Source of the DNA: Clostridia bacterium
Lineage (GTDB): Bacteria; Bacillota; Clostridia; Oscillospirales; UBA644
Reading direction: 5' to 3'
DNA length: 38,964 bases
Assembly: GCA_017623895.1 (NCBI GenBank)
Contig: JAGAOB010000067.1
Span: 1 to 38,964, forward strand
Shown here: positions 22,656 to 31,600 of the stretch, piece by piece
Layout of the letters: each line of letters begins with the position of its first letter
How positions within the stretch are numbered: position 1 is the stretch's first letter
Program-made: the position numbers and the translations under genes
The notes under the pieces: generated by a model
What the model was told of the DNA's origin: nothing
Seen by the model: the letters and a program-made list of their open reading frames with translations, nothing else
The model's database searches: none

Positions 22656-24442
22656 GTGAAAAAAATGCTTCAGCGGATCAGCCTCTGTCTTGTGCTGGTC
22701 TTATGTCTTTCCGTTTGCTCTGTTTTAGTGACGGCGGCGGCTGAGACGCCTCAGATTACCTACGAATTTTCCACCGACGTTCCGGGACGTGCAGACGGGA
22801 CGATTTCGGTGACGAATCTGGGGAGTATCGGGAAAAACTTTTCTTTGGGCTGGGGAACGTCTAAAAAACTCCTTTCCAAGTATTCTTCCAGTAACCTGGT
22901 AACAGGCGCGGAAATGAAGGGGTCTGACACCTTGAAATTTACCTTAGAGCCCTTTACGTGTATTCCTTCCGGTGCGACGCACCTATGGCTTTCCTCCGGG
23001 GGAAAATTGATTGTTTCTTATGAAATTCCCCAAGAACGGCGGTTGGCCAAGGAGGAACCCTTGTATCGCTTTGGCGTGGTTTCGGATATCCATATCGGGA
23101 CCGGTGCTTCCGTTCCGAACTTTGAATCGGCGATGCAGATTTTCAAGATGAACAAAGCCTCTTTTGTAATCTCTGCAGGGGATAATACGGAAAACGGAAA
23201 AGAGAATCTTTGGCAATCTCTTTCGGAAATGGCGAATAAATATAACACGATTCCGTTTTGGTTCGTTTTTGGAAATCACGATGCTCTTGCTTGGAATCTA
23301 CAGGTAACCCCCGAGGAGTCGATGTCCTATTGCAAGAAATTTTTCCCCAATTATGCAAATGAAAATCATTCCTACGGAGAGGCCTTTGACGTTTCCGTTT
23401 CCGATGCGAATCCCAATTACGACTACTTGTTTACATATCAAGGGGATCTGTACGTCTTTATGGGAATCGGTGCCGCGTCGAACAGTAGCGAGGATAAGAA
23501 TATCGATCAGCGATTGAGTCAGTCCCAGATCGATTGGTTGGATAAAACGCTGTCCGAATATTATAAAAGCCGACCCACGGACGGGTTTTCTTTACCTGCC
23601 ATTACGCTACGAATGAATCCGGGCAGGCCGATGCCGGAATTGATGAGAATTCTTCTAAAAAGCTTCACGAGGTTTTGAACCGTTATCCCGGAGTGATTTG
23701 TCTTACGGGACATTCCCACGGAGGATTTACCGGCCGTAACAATATCTACGTGGCGGATTATGCCTCTTTTCACGTTCCTTGCTTAAGAAGTGATAATCAA
23801 GGGTATTTAGTTGAGGTTTATAAGGATTATACGGTCTTTAAGGGGATGGATCTTTGGTTGGGCGACCAACTTGATTGCGGTACGTTCATCCTTCCGAATA
23901 ATTTCACCGATCGAATTTCTGCTTACGGGATTACTTTGCGCGTGACCGATGGGGGAATCGTTTATTGGAAAGCGAACGGCGGAGATTCTTCTTGGAAGAA
24001 GTTGACGTCCCTTTCCGAGTTGAAGACCGACGGAACGGTGCAGTCCCTCCGCTATTATGAGGAAGACACCGTAGACTTCCGTACGAACGAGACCCACCTG
24101 CAATGGAAGCTTTCCATCGAGGACGATTCTGCGTGGAAAGACTTGATTTCCTTGGAGGAAATGCCGAAATCCCCCGATGGTTCGTCTGATTCGGGGAATT
24201 CCTCGTCCTCCAATTCAGATGTCACGTCTGATTCGGGATCCGCTTCGACCTCTACCGACGTCGGCAGTGGAAATGTAACGGAGAATTCCGATACGAATGC
24301 CGGAAACGGCAGCTCGAATGACGGGAACAACGACACCTCCAATCAGGGAATTTGGATTTGGTTCGTGATCGGTGCCTGTGCCGTGGTTCTGTGCGGCGGC
24401 GGGATTGCCGTGGCTTTGATCCTTTTGAAAAAGAAAAAATAA
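22656..24442 (+). pseudogene. Secreted membrane-anchored metallophosphoesterase, frameshifted
   Basis: Two adjacent frames make one calcineurin-like phosphoesterase split by a frameshift near 23586-23597. The GTG at 22656 (GGGAGGT eight bases upstream) starts a signal peptide (KKMLQRISLCLVLVLCL...VTAAAE). Motifs before the break: VVSDIHIG, SAGDNTEN and FGNHD. In the second frame: FFTCHYAT, then LTGHSHGG. The total of 1787 nt is one short of a multiple of three (596 codons), consistent with one lost base, probably a T in GGGTTTTC. After the enzyme domain come two WxL-type repeats (VYWKANGGDSSWKKLTSLSEL; LQWKLSIEDDSAWKDLISLEE), a Ser/Asn-rich linker, a membrane helix and KKKK. No LPXTG. It may be a real mutation or a sequencing error. 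Confidence 0.85.
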
Positions 24443-24454
24443 AAGAGAATAAAT

Positions 24455-24497
24455 AAAGCCTGCAGGGAAGATTTCTTCTTTGCAGGCCTTTTTTTTA
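24455..24497. terminator. Bidirectional terminator between convergent genes
   Basis: AAAGCCTGCA pairs with TGCAGGCCTTT around an inner GAAGA/TTCTTC stem, with T-tracts on both sides. It serves the phosphoesterase gene (plus) and the DUF1294 gene (minus), whose stop lies within it. Confidence 0.85.
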
Positions 24498-24764
24498 CGT
24501 TTGATAGAAAAGCAAAAGGAGAACGGTGATTCCATTGAGCAAGATGCAAAAAGGGATCCCCCATCGGAATTTGAGATGCTTCGTCTTGTGGCGAAAAACC
24601 TGCATCCCCCAAAAAGCTCCCAATCCTCCCCCCAATGCTGCGATTCCGAGAAGGACGCTCTCCGAGATCCTGCGTGCCCCCTTCTTTGCCTTACGCTTAT
24701 CGAGTCCGTACAGAAAAAACGCAACGCCGTTGGTGACAAGCATCCATAAAATAATCGACTCCAT
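24495..24764 (-). CDS. DUF1294-family membrane protein
   Basis: An 89-residue protein with membrane helices at about 3-20, 37-56 and 67-86. It has the DUF1294 signature: NGVAFFLYGLDKRKAKKGARRI, then ALGGGLGAFWGMQVFRHKTKH and FRWGIPFC. The function of the family is unknown; in other bacteria it occurs alone or fused to a cold-shock domain, which is absent here. AAGGAGG precedes the ATG. Its promoter (24787-24815) diverges from that of the SH3-C39 gene. Confidence 0.9.
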   Translation of the reverse strand: MESIILWMLVTNGVAFFLYGLDKRKAKKGARRISESVLLGIAALGGGLGAFWGMQVFRHKTKHLKFRWGIPFCILLNGITVLLLLFYQT

Positions 24765-24786
24765 CAGGGTAATCCTCCTTCATTCA

Positions 24787-24815
24787 AGCATACCACGCTT
24801 TTTTCTTCCTGTCAA
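24787..24815 (-). promoter_or_regulatory. Promoter of the DUF1294 gene
   Basis: On the minus strand: TTGACA (24810-24815), a 17-bp spacer, and TATGCT (24787-24792). Confidence 0.7.
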
Positions 24816-24841
24816 GGGGGTTTTTGGAAAAAGTTCCAATA

Positions 24842-24858
24842 TAAACCGTTTTGGTTTA
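24842..24858. repeat. Inverted repeat between divergent promoters, candidate operator
   Basis: TAAACCGTTTTGGTTTA: perfect 6-bp arms with a GTTTT centre. It lies between the -35 boxes of the DUF1294 and SH3-C39 promoters. A copy extended by one base pair occurs at 10714-10732. Confidence 0.55.
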
Positions 24859-24890
24859 CAAAAGGTTCACGGATTGGAAATATTTTTCCC

Positions 24891-24919
24891 TTGCAGGGGG
24901 AGGGATTCTATGGTAAAAT
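24891..24919 (+). promoter_or_regulatory. Promoter of the SH3-C39 gene
   Basis: TTGCAG (24891-24896), a 17-bp spacer, and TAAAAT (24914-24919). It shows that the open frame beginning at 24891 cannot mark the real start; the ATG at 24942 does. Confidence 0.7.
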
Positions 24920-24941
24920 GTTTGAGAAAGGAGAGACCAAT

Positions 24942-25910
24942 ATGAGAAAGTTATTGATTTCTTGTCTGTTTGCTCTCGCCGTGGTCTTTATTTCTCCCCA
25001 CTTGATTGCTCGGGCGCAGGCATCGGAAGCCGCAAGGGCGGGGACGGTGACTACTGCCCAAACCCGTCTGAACGTCCGTTCTTCCCCCTCCACGTCGGGG
25101 ACGATTTTGACAGGCTTAAGCAAAGGAACAACCGTTGCTCTCGTTTCCAACTCGGGAGGATGGTGGAGAGTAGAGTACGCCGCAGGGCGGTACGGCTACT
25201 GCAGTGACGATTACATCACTACGCTGTCCACGCAATCCGCAACGGTATCCGCCGACGGGTATCGCCTGAACATCCGTACGGGCCCCTCCACTGCCTATTC
25301 CGTGACATCTCAATTTGCCGACCGAACCTCCGTTACCGTTCTGTCGTCCTCGGGAGGCTGGGCGCGGGTTCTGTATGCAGGAACGAAGATCGGCTACGTA
25401 TCGGAGGAATTTTTGCGGTATTCTACTGCCTCCTCGGAATATACTTCCGTAAAGCTTTCGGTTCCGCGGTATGCTCAAGGCGATTCCCGTTGGGCGAGCA
25501 TACGCTTGGGGAACAGCCGTTATACCATCGGCTCGGCAGGCTGTACCACTACCGCGATGGCGATGGTGGAATCGGCCGTCCGCGGATACACCGTGACCCC
25601 CGCAATGCTGGTAAAGGAATTGAGCTATTCCTCCTCGGGAAATCTGTATTGGCCGTCGAATTATTCTGCGTACACGGGAAGAGACTATCTTTCCGTCGTG
25701 TATCGGGAATTGAAGGCGGGCAGACCCGTTATGATCGGTGGATTTACCCCCGGCGGCGCCCAGCACTGGGCGGTTATTACGGGATTTCAGGGTGGGTCGC
25801 TGACCGCGGAAAACTTTACGATTCACGACCCCGGTACCTCTTCCCGAACGACCCTGAAGGACTTCCAGGCAAAATACAGTGTATTTTATAAAATTATGAT
25901 TCGAGGTTAA
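24942..25910 (+). CDS. Secreted SH3-domain protein with C39-like peptidase
   Basis: A 322-residue exported protein. A signal peptide (MRKLLISCLFALAVVFISPH...ARAQA) is followed by two bacterial SH3 domains (about 35-90, RLNVRSSPSTSGTILTGL; about 100-160, RLNIRTGPSTAYSVTSQF) and a C39-type papain-like domain (about 175-322). The catalytic Cys is in GSAGCTTTAMAM, the His in AQHWAVITGF and the Asp in IHDPGT. SH3 domains usually bind peptidoglycan, so it probably acts at the cell wall. AAAGGAGAG precedes the ATG. There is no bacteriocin exporter nearby, which argues against a leader-peptide processing role. Confidence 0.92.
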   Translation: MRKLLISCLFALAVVFISPHLIARAQASEAARAGTVTTAQTRLNVRSSPSTSGTILTGLSKGTTVALVSNSGGWWRVEYAAGRYGYCSDDYITTLSTQSATVSADGYRLNIRTGPSTAYSVTSQFADRTSVTVLSSSGGWARVLYAGTKIGYVSEEFLRYSTASSEYTSVKLSVPRYAQGDSRWASIRLGNSRYTIGSAGCTTTAMAMVESAVRGYTVTPAMLVKELSYSSSGNLYWPSNYSAYTGRDYLSVVYRELKAGRPVMIGGFTPGGAQHWAVITGFQGGSLTAENFTIHDPGTSSRTTLKDFQAKYSVFYKIMIRG

Positions 25911-25936
25911 AGACCCAAGAAAAAAAGAGCAAACAG

Positions 25937-25977
25937 AAAGCTTCGAGACCCGCTGTTGACAGCGGGTCTCGAGCTTT
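25937..25977. terminator. Long bidirectional terminator
   Basis: CGAGACCCGCTG and CAGCGGGTCTCG pair around TTGA, with outer AAAGCT/AGCTTT pairs. It separates the convergent SH3-C39 and trkH genes. On the minus strand a T-rich segment (CTCTTTTTTT) follows about 15 bases later. Confidence 0.85.
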
Positions 25978-25983
25978 ATCATC

Positions 25984-27423
25984 TTATTTTCTCCACGACG
26001 AGGGGGAGAAGAAAATGATCAAGGGGAAAATTTCCAATCTACCCAACAGCATTGCCGCGGAAAGAACGATTTTTGAAAGATCGGAATATCCCGCAAAGCT
26101 TGCGGTAGGCCCTACGGCACCAAAGCCGGGACCGATATTGTTGAAGCACGCGGCTACCGCGGAGAAGTTGCTTTCCAACCCAAAGGGCTCCAGGGAGATG
26201 ATCAAAAAGATCGCAACGAAGCAGATCAGATAGATTCCCAAATAGGAACTGACCCCCGTAAGGGTCTGTTCTTCCACCGAACGCCCTTCAAATCGTAATG
26301 TCTTGATCGAGCGGGGGTGGAGCATTTTTTGAATTTCCCGACGGATCTGCTTTGCCGTCAACACCAATCGGGAGACCTTAATTCCGCCGCCCGTGGATCC
26401 CGCGCAGGCACCGATAAACATCAGAATTAGGAGTATTGCTTTTGAAAATGCGGGCCAAAGGTCAAAATCCGCCGTAGAGAACCCCGTGGTGGTGATAATG
26501 GAGGAGACCTGAAATGCGGAATGGCGCACCGTTTCCGAAAGGCTTTGATATTGCGGGAAAATATTGCACGCGATCAAGCCGGTTGCCAGGGCGACGATGC
26601 CGAGATAGACCCAGAGCTCCGTGCTTTTCAGCGCTGATTTGAAGCGGCGGATCAAAAGCAGATAATACACGTTAAAGTTGATCCCGAACAGAAGCATAAA
26701 AACGGTGATGACCCACTGCAGATAGGGGGAATAGCTTGCAAGACTGTCGGCTCGGACACCGAAGCCCCCCGTTCCTGCGGTGCCGAAGGCGTGGAGGATG
26801 CTGTCGTACGCAGGCATTCCGCCGCAGAGAAGCAGGATGATCTGAACCACGGTCATCGCCACGTAGATCAGATACAGAATTTTTGCCGTATCCTTGATGC
26901 GGGGAACCAATTTGCCTACGGTAGGCCCCGGAACCTCTGCCCGCAGGATATGAATGGATCGCTCCGAAACGTTGGGCAATACCGCCATAACGAAGACCAA
27001 AATTCCCATTCCGCCGATCCAATGGGTGAAGCTTCTCCAGAATAACAGCCCGCGGCTCATCGCTTCTACGTCGGTGAGAATGGACGCCCCCGTGGTGGTA
27101 AATCCGCTGACCGTTTCAAAAACCGCGTCAACGTAAGAGGGAATTTCTCCGCTGAGAACGAACGGGATCGCCCCGACCAGGGAGAGCAGGATCCAGGAAG
27201 CGGAGACGATGAAAAAGCCTTCCTTTGCGTAGATGATGGGGGATCTGGGCTTGGAAATCCAAATCATCAATGCGCCTGAGCCCAAGGCCACCGCCACGGT
27301 GATAAGAAAGGCAAAAATGCAGGATTCTCGGTAAATCAGCGAGACAGCCGTGGGCAGGAGCAGGAACAGTCCCTCCGCAAAAACCATCTTCCCCACGGTG
27401 TTCAGTATCATTCTTCGGTTCAT
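25984..27423 (-). CDS. trkH: Potassium uptake channel subunit TrkH/KtrB
   Basis: A 479-residue integral membrane protein forming the K+ (or Na+/K+) path. The four pore-loop filter segments are visible: VSGFTTTGAS, GTAGTGGFGV, IITTTGFSTAD and NNIGPGFGAVG. ACAGSTGGGIKVSR precedes the intramembrane loop region. The length is between KtrB and TrkH. The start ATG overlaps the trkA stop (ATGA), so subunits are made together. TrkA binds nucleotide and gates the channel from the cytoplasm. Confidence 0.96.
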   Translation of the reverse strand: MNRRMILNTVGKMVFAEGLFLLLPTAVSLIYRESCIFAFLITVAVALGSGALMIWISKPRSPIIYAKEGFFIVSASWILLSLVGAIPFVLSGEIPSYVDAVFETVSGFTTTGASILTDVEAMSRGLLFWRSFTHWIGGMGILVFVMAVLPNVSERSIHILRAEVPGPTVGKLVPRIKDTAKILYLIYVAMTVVQIILLLCGGMPAYDSILHAFGTAGTGGFGVRADSLASYSPYLQWVITVFMLLFGINFNVYYLLLIRRFKSALKSTELWVYLGIVALATGLIACNIFPQYQSLSETVRHSAFQVSSIITTTGFSTADFDLWPAFSKAILLILMFIGACAGSTGGGIKVSRLVLTAKQIRREIQKMLHPRSIKTLRFEGRSVEEQTLTGVSSYLGIYLICFVAIFLIISLEPFGLESNFSAVAACFNNIGPGFGAVGPTASFAGYSDLSKIVLSAAMLLGRLEIFPLIIFFSPSSWRK

Positions 27424-28787
27424 TGCTTATTCCCCAAAATATCCGAAAGATTTCTGACGCGGGATCCCGACGTCAGGATCAGGACCTTGTCTCCCGCGCG
27501 GATGGCGTCGTTGCCCGAGGGGAGAAGATTCTCGTGTCCGCGGGTGATTCCCGCAATCAGCGTGTTGGGCTTGAGCTGCAGATCCTTTAAGGGAATGTTG
27601 CAAAGGGGGGCATCGGCGTGTACGGTAAATTCCAGGGCCTCCGCGCTTCCGCCCGCCAATTTGTAGAGGGTTTCCACGCTGCTGTCCAAGGAATTTTCCA
27701 AGGCACGGGCGTAACGGACGATGACGTTTGCCACCGTTTGTCGGGGCGAGACGATGGAATCCAATCCCAGCTGCTCCGCCAAGACGGAAAATTCACCGCG
27801 GTTTACCTTGGTAATGACCTTGGGAACGGTTCGGGATTGGGCGAAATAGGAGATCAGAATGTTTTGCTCATCCATCCCTGTCAGGGAAACGAAGGCATCT
27901 ACGTCGGAGATCCCCTCCTCCAGCAGCAGCTCCTGTTGGGCGCCGTCGCCGTGGATGATCACCGCTTCGGGCAATCCTTCGGAAAAAGCGCGGCATCGGG
28001 CTTCGTTTTTATCCACGATCTTGACCGAGTTGCCGCCCGAAAGGAGCATTTTGGACAGATAATAGGCCGTGTTACTTGCTCCCAGAATCATCACGTTGCG
28101 GGCTTGCTTGTGCAGGATCCCCAGATCCTTGAGTAATTTCAGAATTTCCGAGGGCGTGGCGATGATGCCGATTTTATCTCCGCTTTTCAGCTCAAAGGCT
28201 CCGTCGGGGATAAATACGGAATCTTCTCGCTGCACCATACAGATCAAAAATTCACGAGAGTATTTTTTGCGCAGATCCATCAGCTTCATTCCGTCCAGAG
28301 GAGAGTCGGTTTTCAGCTTCAGCTCCACCATTTCCAGCCCGCGCCCCGAAAAGGTTTCTACGCGGACGGCGGAGGGGAGCTTGAGCATATTGTATAATTC
28401 CTGCGCGACCAAACGCTCGGGATTGACGACCAGAGACAACTCCAGCTCTTGCCGTAAAAAATCCAGACTTCCGTCATTATGCTCCGGGTTGCGGATGCGG
28501 GCAACGGTGTGCTTTGCCCCCATACGCTTGGCGATAAAGCAGCTGAGCATATTCAACTCATCCGACCCCGTTACGGCAATGAAAAGATCGGTGCTTTTTA
28601 CGTCTGCCTCCATCAGCAGATCCCCATCGGTTCCGTTTCCGCAGGCGCTGATCACGTCGTAGACGTTTGTGACCTCTGCCAAAACCGTGGGCTCGTTGTC
28701 AATGGCGACCACGTCGTGTCCCTCTGATACGAGATTCTCGATGAGGGTCATTCCAATCTTTCCGCATCCCACCACGATGATTTTCAT
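27420..28787 (-). CDS. trkA: Trk potassium uptake regulator TrkA (two RCK domains)
   Basis: A 455-residue cytoplasmic regulator with two tandem RCK units. The first has the Rossmann motif IIVVGCGKIGMTLIENL with acidic VAIDNEP (NAD binding). The second, from about 228, has NVMILGASNTAYYLSKML and VKIVDKNEARC. Each is followed by an RCK_C domain (about 135-215 and 370-450). The ATG at 28787 has GGGGGA seven bases upstream. The in-frame GTG at 28814 lies upstream of the predicted transcript start and is rejected. Forms one operon with trkH. Confidence 0.96.
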   Translation of the reverse strand: MKIIVVGCGKIGMTLIENLVSEGHDVVAIDNEPTVLAEVTNVYDVISACGNGTDGDLLMEADVKSTDLFIAVTGSDELNMLSCFIAKRMGAKHTVARIRNPEHNDGSLDFLRQELELSLVVNPERLVAQELYNMLKLPSAVRVETFSGRGLEMVELKLKTDSPLDGMKLMDLRKKYSREFLICMVQREDSVFIPDGAFELKSGDKIGIIATPSEILKLLKDLGILHKQARNVMILGASNTAYYLSKMLLSGGNSVKIVDKNEARCRAFSEGLPEAVIIHGDGAQQELLLEEGISDVDAFVSLTGMDEQNILISYFAQSRTVPKVITKVNRGEFSVLAEQLGLDSIVSPRQTVANVIVRYARALENSLDSSVETLYKLAGGSAEALEFTVHADAPLCNIPLKDLQLKPNTLIAGITRGHENLLPSGNDAIRAGDKVLILTSGSRVRNLSDILGNKQ

Positions 28788-28816
28788 AAAAAATCCCCCT
28801 GTTTCATACTGCACTC

Positions 28817-28845
28817 ATTATAGCACAGTTTTCTGTTTTTTTCAA
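28817..28845 (-). promoter_or_regulatory. Promoter of trkA-trkH
   Basis: On the minus strand: TTGAAA (28840-28845), a 17-bp spacer ending AGAAAACTGTGC, and TATAAT (28817-28822). The spacer end matches those of the NUDIX-lexA and hydrogenase promoters. Confidence 0.78.
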
Positions 28846-28927
28846 CCTTCGTAACAAAAAAGACCATATTCCCGAGGAAGATTCCCCTTTGGTTTTCGGC
28901 TTTTTTCCGACTTTTGTGTGGGAGATA

Positions 28928-28956
28928 TTGACGGAGAGGCGCTTTCGTGCTATAAT
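28928..28956 (+). promoter_or_regulatory. Promoter of the methyltransferase-ecf-truA run
   Basis: TTGACG (28928-28933), a 17-bp spacer, and TATAAT (28951-28956). No further strong promoter was found until 37681. Confidence 0.8.
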
Positions 28957-28998
28957 AAATGATGATTTATCTAAAATATAAAGACGGAGCATTGTATT

Positions 28999-29853
28999 AT
29001 GTGGATTGCGGACGGCTGGAAGGATTTTCAGGTTCTGGATGCCTCACGGGGCGAAAAATTGGAGCGATGGGGAAATTATACCTTCGTGCGCCCCGACCCG
29101 CAGGTGATCTGGAATACGCCCCGCCGCCATCCCGCGTGGGATCGTCCCAGCGCAAGCTATTCCCGTTCTTCTTCGGGAGGCGGACATTGGAACGGAGCGG
29201 AGATTCCTATGTTTCAGATCGGGTACCGCGATCTGACCTTCCAAATCAAGCCCACGTCCTTTAAGCATACGGGATTGTTTCCCGAACAGGCGGTAAACTG
29301 GGATTGGGCAAGGGAACGGATCCGTGAAAGCGGACGGGCCCAGCCGAAGGTGTTAAACCTGTTCGCCTATACGGGCGGTGCTTCCGTTGCCTGCGCAAAG
29401 GAAGGCGCAAGGGTCTGTCACGTGGATGCCTCCAAGGGAATCGTCGCGTGGGCAAAGGAAAACGCGCAGGCCTGCGGCTTGGACAACATCCGCTATATCG
29501 TGGACGACTGTGTCAAATTCGTACAGCGGGAGATCCGACGGGGCAATCGCTACGACGGATTGATTCTGGATCCGCCCTCCTACGGCAGAGGCCCCGACGG
29601 TGAGGTCTGGAAGCTGGAAAGCGAGCTGTACGGTCTTTTAGATCTGTGCGTTCAGGTCTTGAACGACGATCCGATGTTTTTGATCTTGAATTCCTACACC
29701 ACGGGCCTGTCCGCGGGATGTATGGAATATATGTTGGGGTGCACCGTTGCCCGTCGGTTCGGCGGAACGGTGACCGCGTCTGAAATCGGACTTCCCGTAG
29801 GGGATACGGGCTACTGCCTGCCCTGCGGAGCTACCGCCCGTTGGACGAAATAA
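28999..29853 (+). CDS. RlmI/RlmK-like SAM-dependent methyltransferase
   Basis: A 284-residue class I methyltransferase. An N-terminal strand-rich part (about 1-85) is followed by the Rossmann domain: motif I VLNLFAYTGGASVACAKEG, VCHVDASKGIVAWAKENA, and motif IV LILDPPSYGRGPDGEVW. The family (COG1092) includes the 23S rRNA cytosine methyltransferases RlmI and RlmK. The PUA domain of RlmI is missing, so the substrate is uncertain; rRNA is likely. GGAG lies about ten bases before the ATG. It leads the run into the ECF genes. Confidence 0.88.
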   Translation: MWIADGWKDFQVLDASRGEKLERWGNYTFVRPDPQVIWNTPRRHPAWDRPSASYSRSSSGGGHWNGAEIPMFQIGYRDLTFQIKPTSFKHTGLFPEQAVNWDWARERIRESGRAQPKVLNLFAYTGGASVACAKEGARVCHVDASKGIVAWAKENAQACGLDNIRYIVDDCVKFVQREIRRGNRYDGLILDPPSYGRGPDGEVWKLESELYGLLDLCVQVLNDDPMFLILNSYTTGLSAGCMEYMLGCTVARRFGGTVTASEIGLPVGDTGYCLPCGATARWTK

Positions 29854-29891
29854 CACGGATTTGATTTTTCCCGAAAGGAGGGGGAATTTCT

Positions 29892-30743
29892 ATGGCAGTC
29901 ATTGAAGCAAAAAATTTGGTTTTTCGCTATTCCGCCGATGCACAGCCCGTGCTGAAGGATGTTTCCCTGACGGTGGAAAAGGGAGAATTTGTTGCGATTT
30001 TAGGTCACAACGGAAGTGGAAAATCCACCTTTGCCAAGCACCTGAACGGAATCTGCATCCCCGACGAGGGGAGTCTTACTGTTTGCGGATTGGACGTGAG
30101 AAACGAAGGGAATCTGACCTCCGTACGCCGCAAGGTGGGGATGGTGTTTCAGAATCCTGACAATCAAATTATTGCCTCCGTGGTGGAGGAGGACGTTGCA
30201 TTTGCCTTGGAAAATCTTGGGGTAGAGCACGGGGAGATGCAAAAACGGGTCAAAGAAGCCCTGGCTGCTGTGGATATGGCGCACTATGCCACCCACGCCA
30301 CCTATAAGCTTTCGGGAGGACAAAAGCAACGGGTCGCCATCGCCGGAATCCTTGCGATGCGTCCCGATATTTTGGTTTTGGACGAACCCACCGCGATGCT
30401 CGATCCCAAGGGCCGGGCTGAGGTGATGGAGGTATTGCATAAATTCCACCAAGAAGGAATGACCGTGGTTCTGATCACCCACTTTATGGACGAGGCCGCC
30501 CAGGCGGACCGTGTTGTGGTGATGAACGAGGGGGAGATCCTTTTGGACGGAACGCCCCATTACGTTTTTCAGAATGCAGGGCTTTTGTGGAGCGTTGGGC
30601 TGAACGTCCCCCAAAGCACCGAGCTGATGTTTTTGCTCCGCAAGGAGGGATATAAGGTCCCCTTAGCGGTTTTGACCGAGGAAGAATGTATCGCCGTGTT
30701 GGACGATCTTCTTGCGGGTCGTATCGGAAGGGAGGGCGTATGA
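29892..30743 (+). CDS. ecfA1: ECF transporter ATPase EcfA1
   Basis: A 283-residue ATP-binding subunit of the energy-coupling factor module. Walker A GHNGSGKST (38-46), Q-loop FQNPDNQ (86-92), signature LSGGQKQ (140-146), Walker B ILVLDEPT (160-167). The FQNPDNQ form is typical of EcfA1. With EcfA2 and EcfT it powers vitamin or metal uptake by exchangeable substrate-binding S components. No S component is encoded in the window, indicating a shared (group II) module. AAAGGAGGGGG precedes the ATG; the stop overlaps ecfA2. Confidence 0.97.
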   Translation: MAVIEAKNLVFRYSADAQPVLKDVSLTVEKGEFVAILGHNGSGKSTFAKHLNGICIPDEGSLTVCGLDVRNEGNLTSVRRKVGMVFQNPDNQIIASVVEEDVAFALENLGVEHGEMQKRVKEALAAVDMAHYATHATYKLSGGQKQRVAIAGILAMRPDILVLDEPTAMLDPKGRAEVMEVLHKFHQEGMTVVLITHFMDEAAQADRVVVMNEGEILLDGTPHYVFQNAGLLWSVGLNVPQSTELMFLLRKEGYKVPLAVLTEEECIAVLDDLLAGRIGREGV

Positions 30744-31600
30744 GCGACGTAATTTTGCAGGCACAGGGCCTTACGCAGATCTACGGGGCAGGCACTCCCT
30801 TTGAAAAAACCGCCGTTAACAACGTGTCCTTTGAATTGTATGAAAATGAATTTATCGGCGTTATCGGGCATACGGGGTCGGGGAAATCTACGCTGATCCA
30901 GATGCTCAACGGTTTGATGAAGCCCACGTCGGGTACCGTACTGTTTCGGGGAAAGGACGTATGGGAAAAAAAGTTCGACCGCCGTTCCCTGCGGGCAAAC
31001 GTGGGGTTGGTGTTTCAATACCCCGAATATCAGCTGTTTGAAGAAACGGTGGAAAAGGATATCGCGTTCGGTCCCCGCAATATGGGATTGAGCGAGGATC
31101 AGATCTCCGCTCGGGTACAGGAAGGAATGTATTTTACAGGACTTTCCGAGCAGTTGCGGGACAAATCACCCTTTGAGCTGTCGGGCGGACAGAAGTGTCG
31201 GGTCGCTATTGCAGGAATTTTGGCGATGCGCCCGCAGGTTCTGATCCTCGACGAGCCCACCGCAGGATTGGATCCCAAGGGATGTAATGAAATTTTAAGT
31301 AATATCCGAACCTATCAGAAGGAAGAAAACGCCACGGTCATTCTCGTTTCCCACAGTATGGAGGATATTGCCGCCTACGCGGGACGGGTAATGGTTCTGG
31401 AGCAGGGAAGTCTTAAAATGTTCGGCGATACCCCCTCGGTTTATGCACGGGGGGAGGAGCTTTTAGCGATGGGATTGAACGTACCTCAGATCACTCGCGT
31501 TTTTCTGTCTCTCAGCAAGAGATACGAATCCCTGCCCTCGGTGTTGTCTCCCGAGCAGGCCGTTCGCTGCCTCGATGAGATCACGGGAGGTGCGAAATGA
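30740..31600 (+). CDS. ecfA2: ECF transporter ATPase EcfA2
   Basis: A 286-residue second ATPase of the module. Walker A GHTGSGKST (43-51), Q-loop FQYPEYQLFEETV (92-104, the EcfA2-specific form), signature LSGGQK (147-152), Walker B VLILDEPT. The ATG at 30740 overlaps the ecfA1 stop (ATGA); the upstream in-frame codons lie inside ecfA1 and are rejected. The EcfA1/EcfA2 pair forms the heterodimeric motor. Its stop overlaps ecfT. Confidence 0.97.
   Translation: MSDVILQAQGLTQIYGAGTPFEKTAVNNVSFELYENEFIGVIGHTGSGKSTLIQMLNGLMKPTSGTVLFRGKDVWEKKFDRRSLRANVGLVFQYPEYQLFEETVEKDIAFGPRNMGLSEDQISARVQEGMYFTGLSEQLRDKSPFELSGGQKCRVAIAGILAMRPQVLILDEPTAGLDPKGCNEILSNIRTYQKEENATVILVSHSMEDIAAYAGRVMVLEQGSLKMFGDTPSVYARGEELLAMGLNVPQITRVFLSLSKRYESLPSVLSPEQAVRCLDEITGGAK

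Noticed and set aside
23580-23600. Programmed -1 frameshift in the phosphoesterase gene
   Set aside because: GGGTTTT is present but not in the phase needed for a slippery heptamer, and no downstream pseudoknot is obvious.
24310-24442. LPXTG sortase signal in the phosphoesterase C-terminus
   Set aside because: The segment before the membrane helix is Ser/Asn-rich with no LPXTG-like motif.
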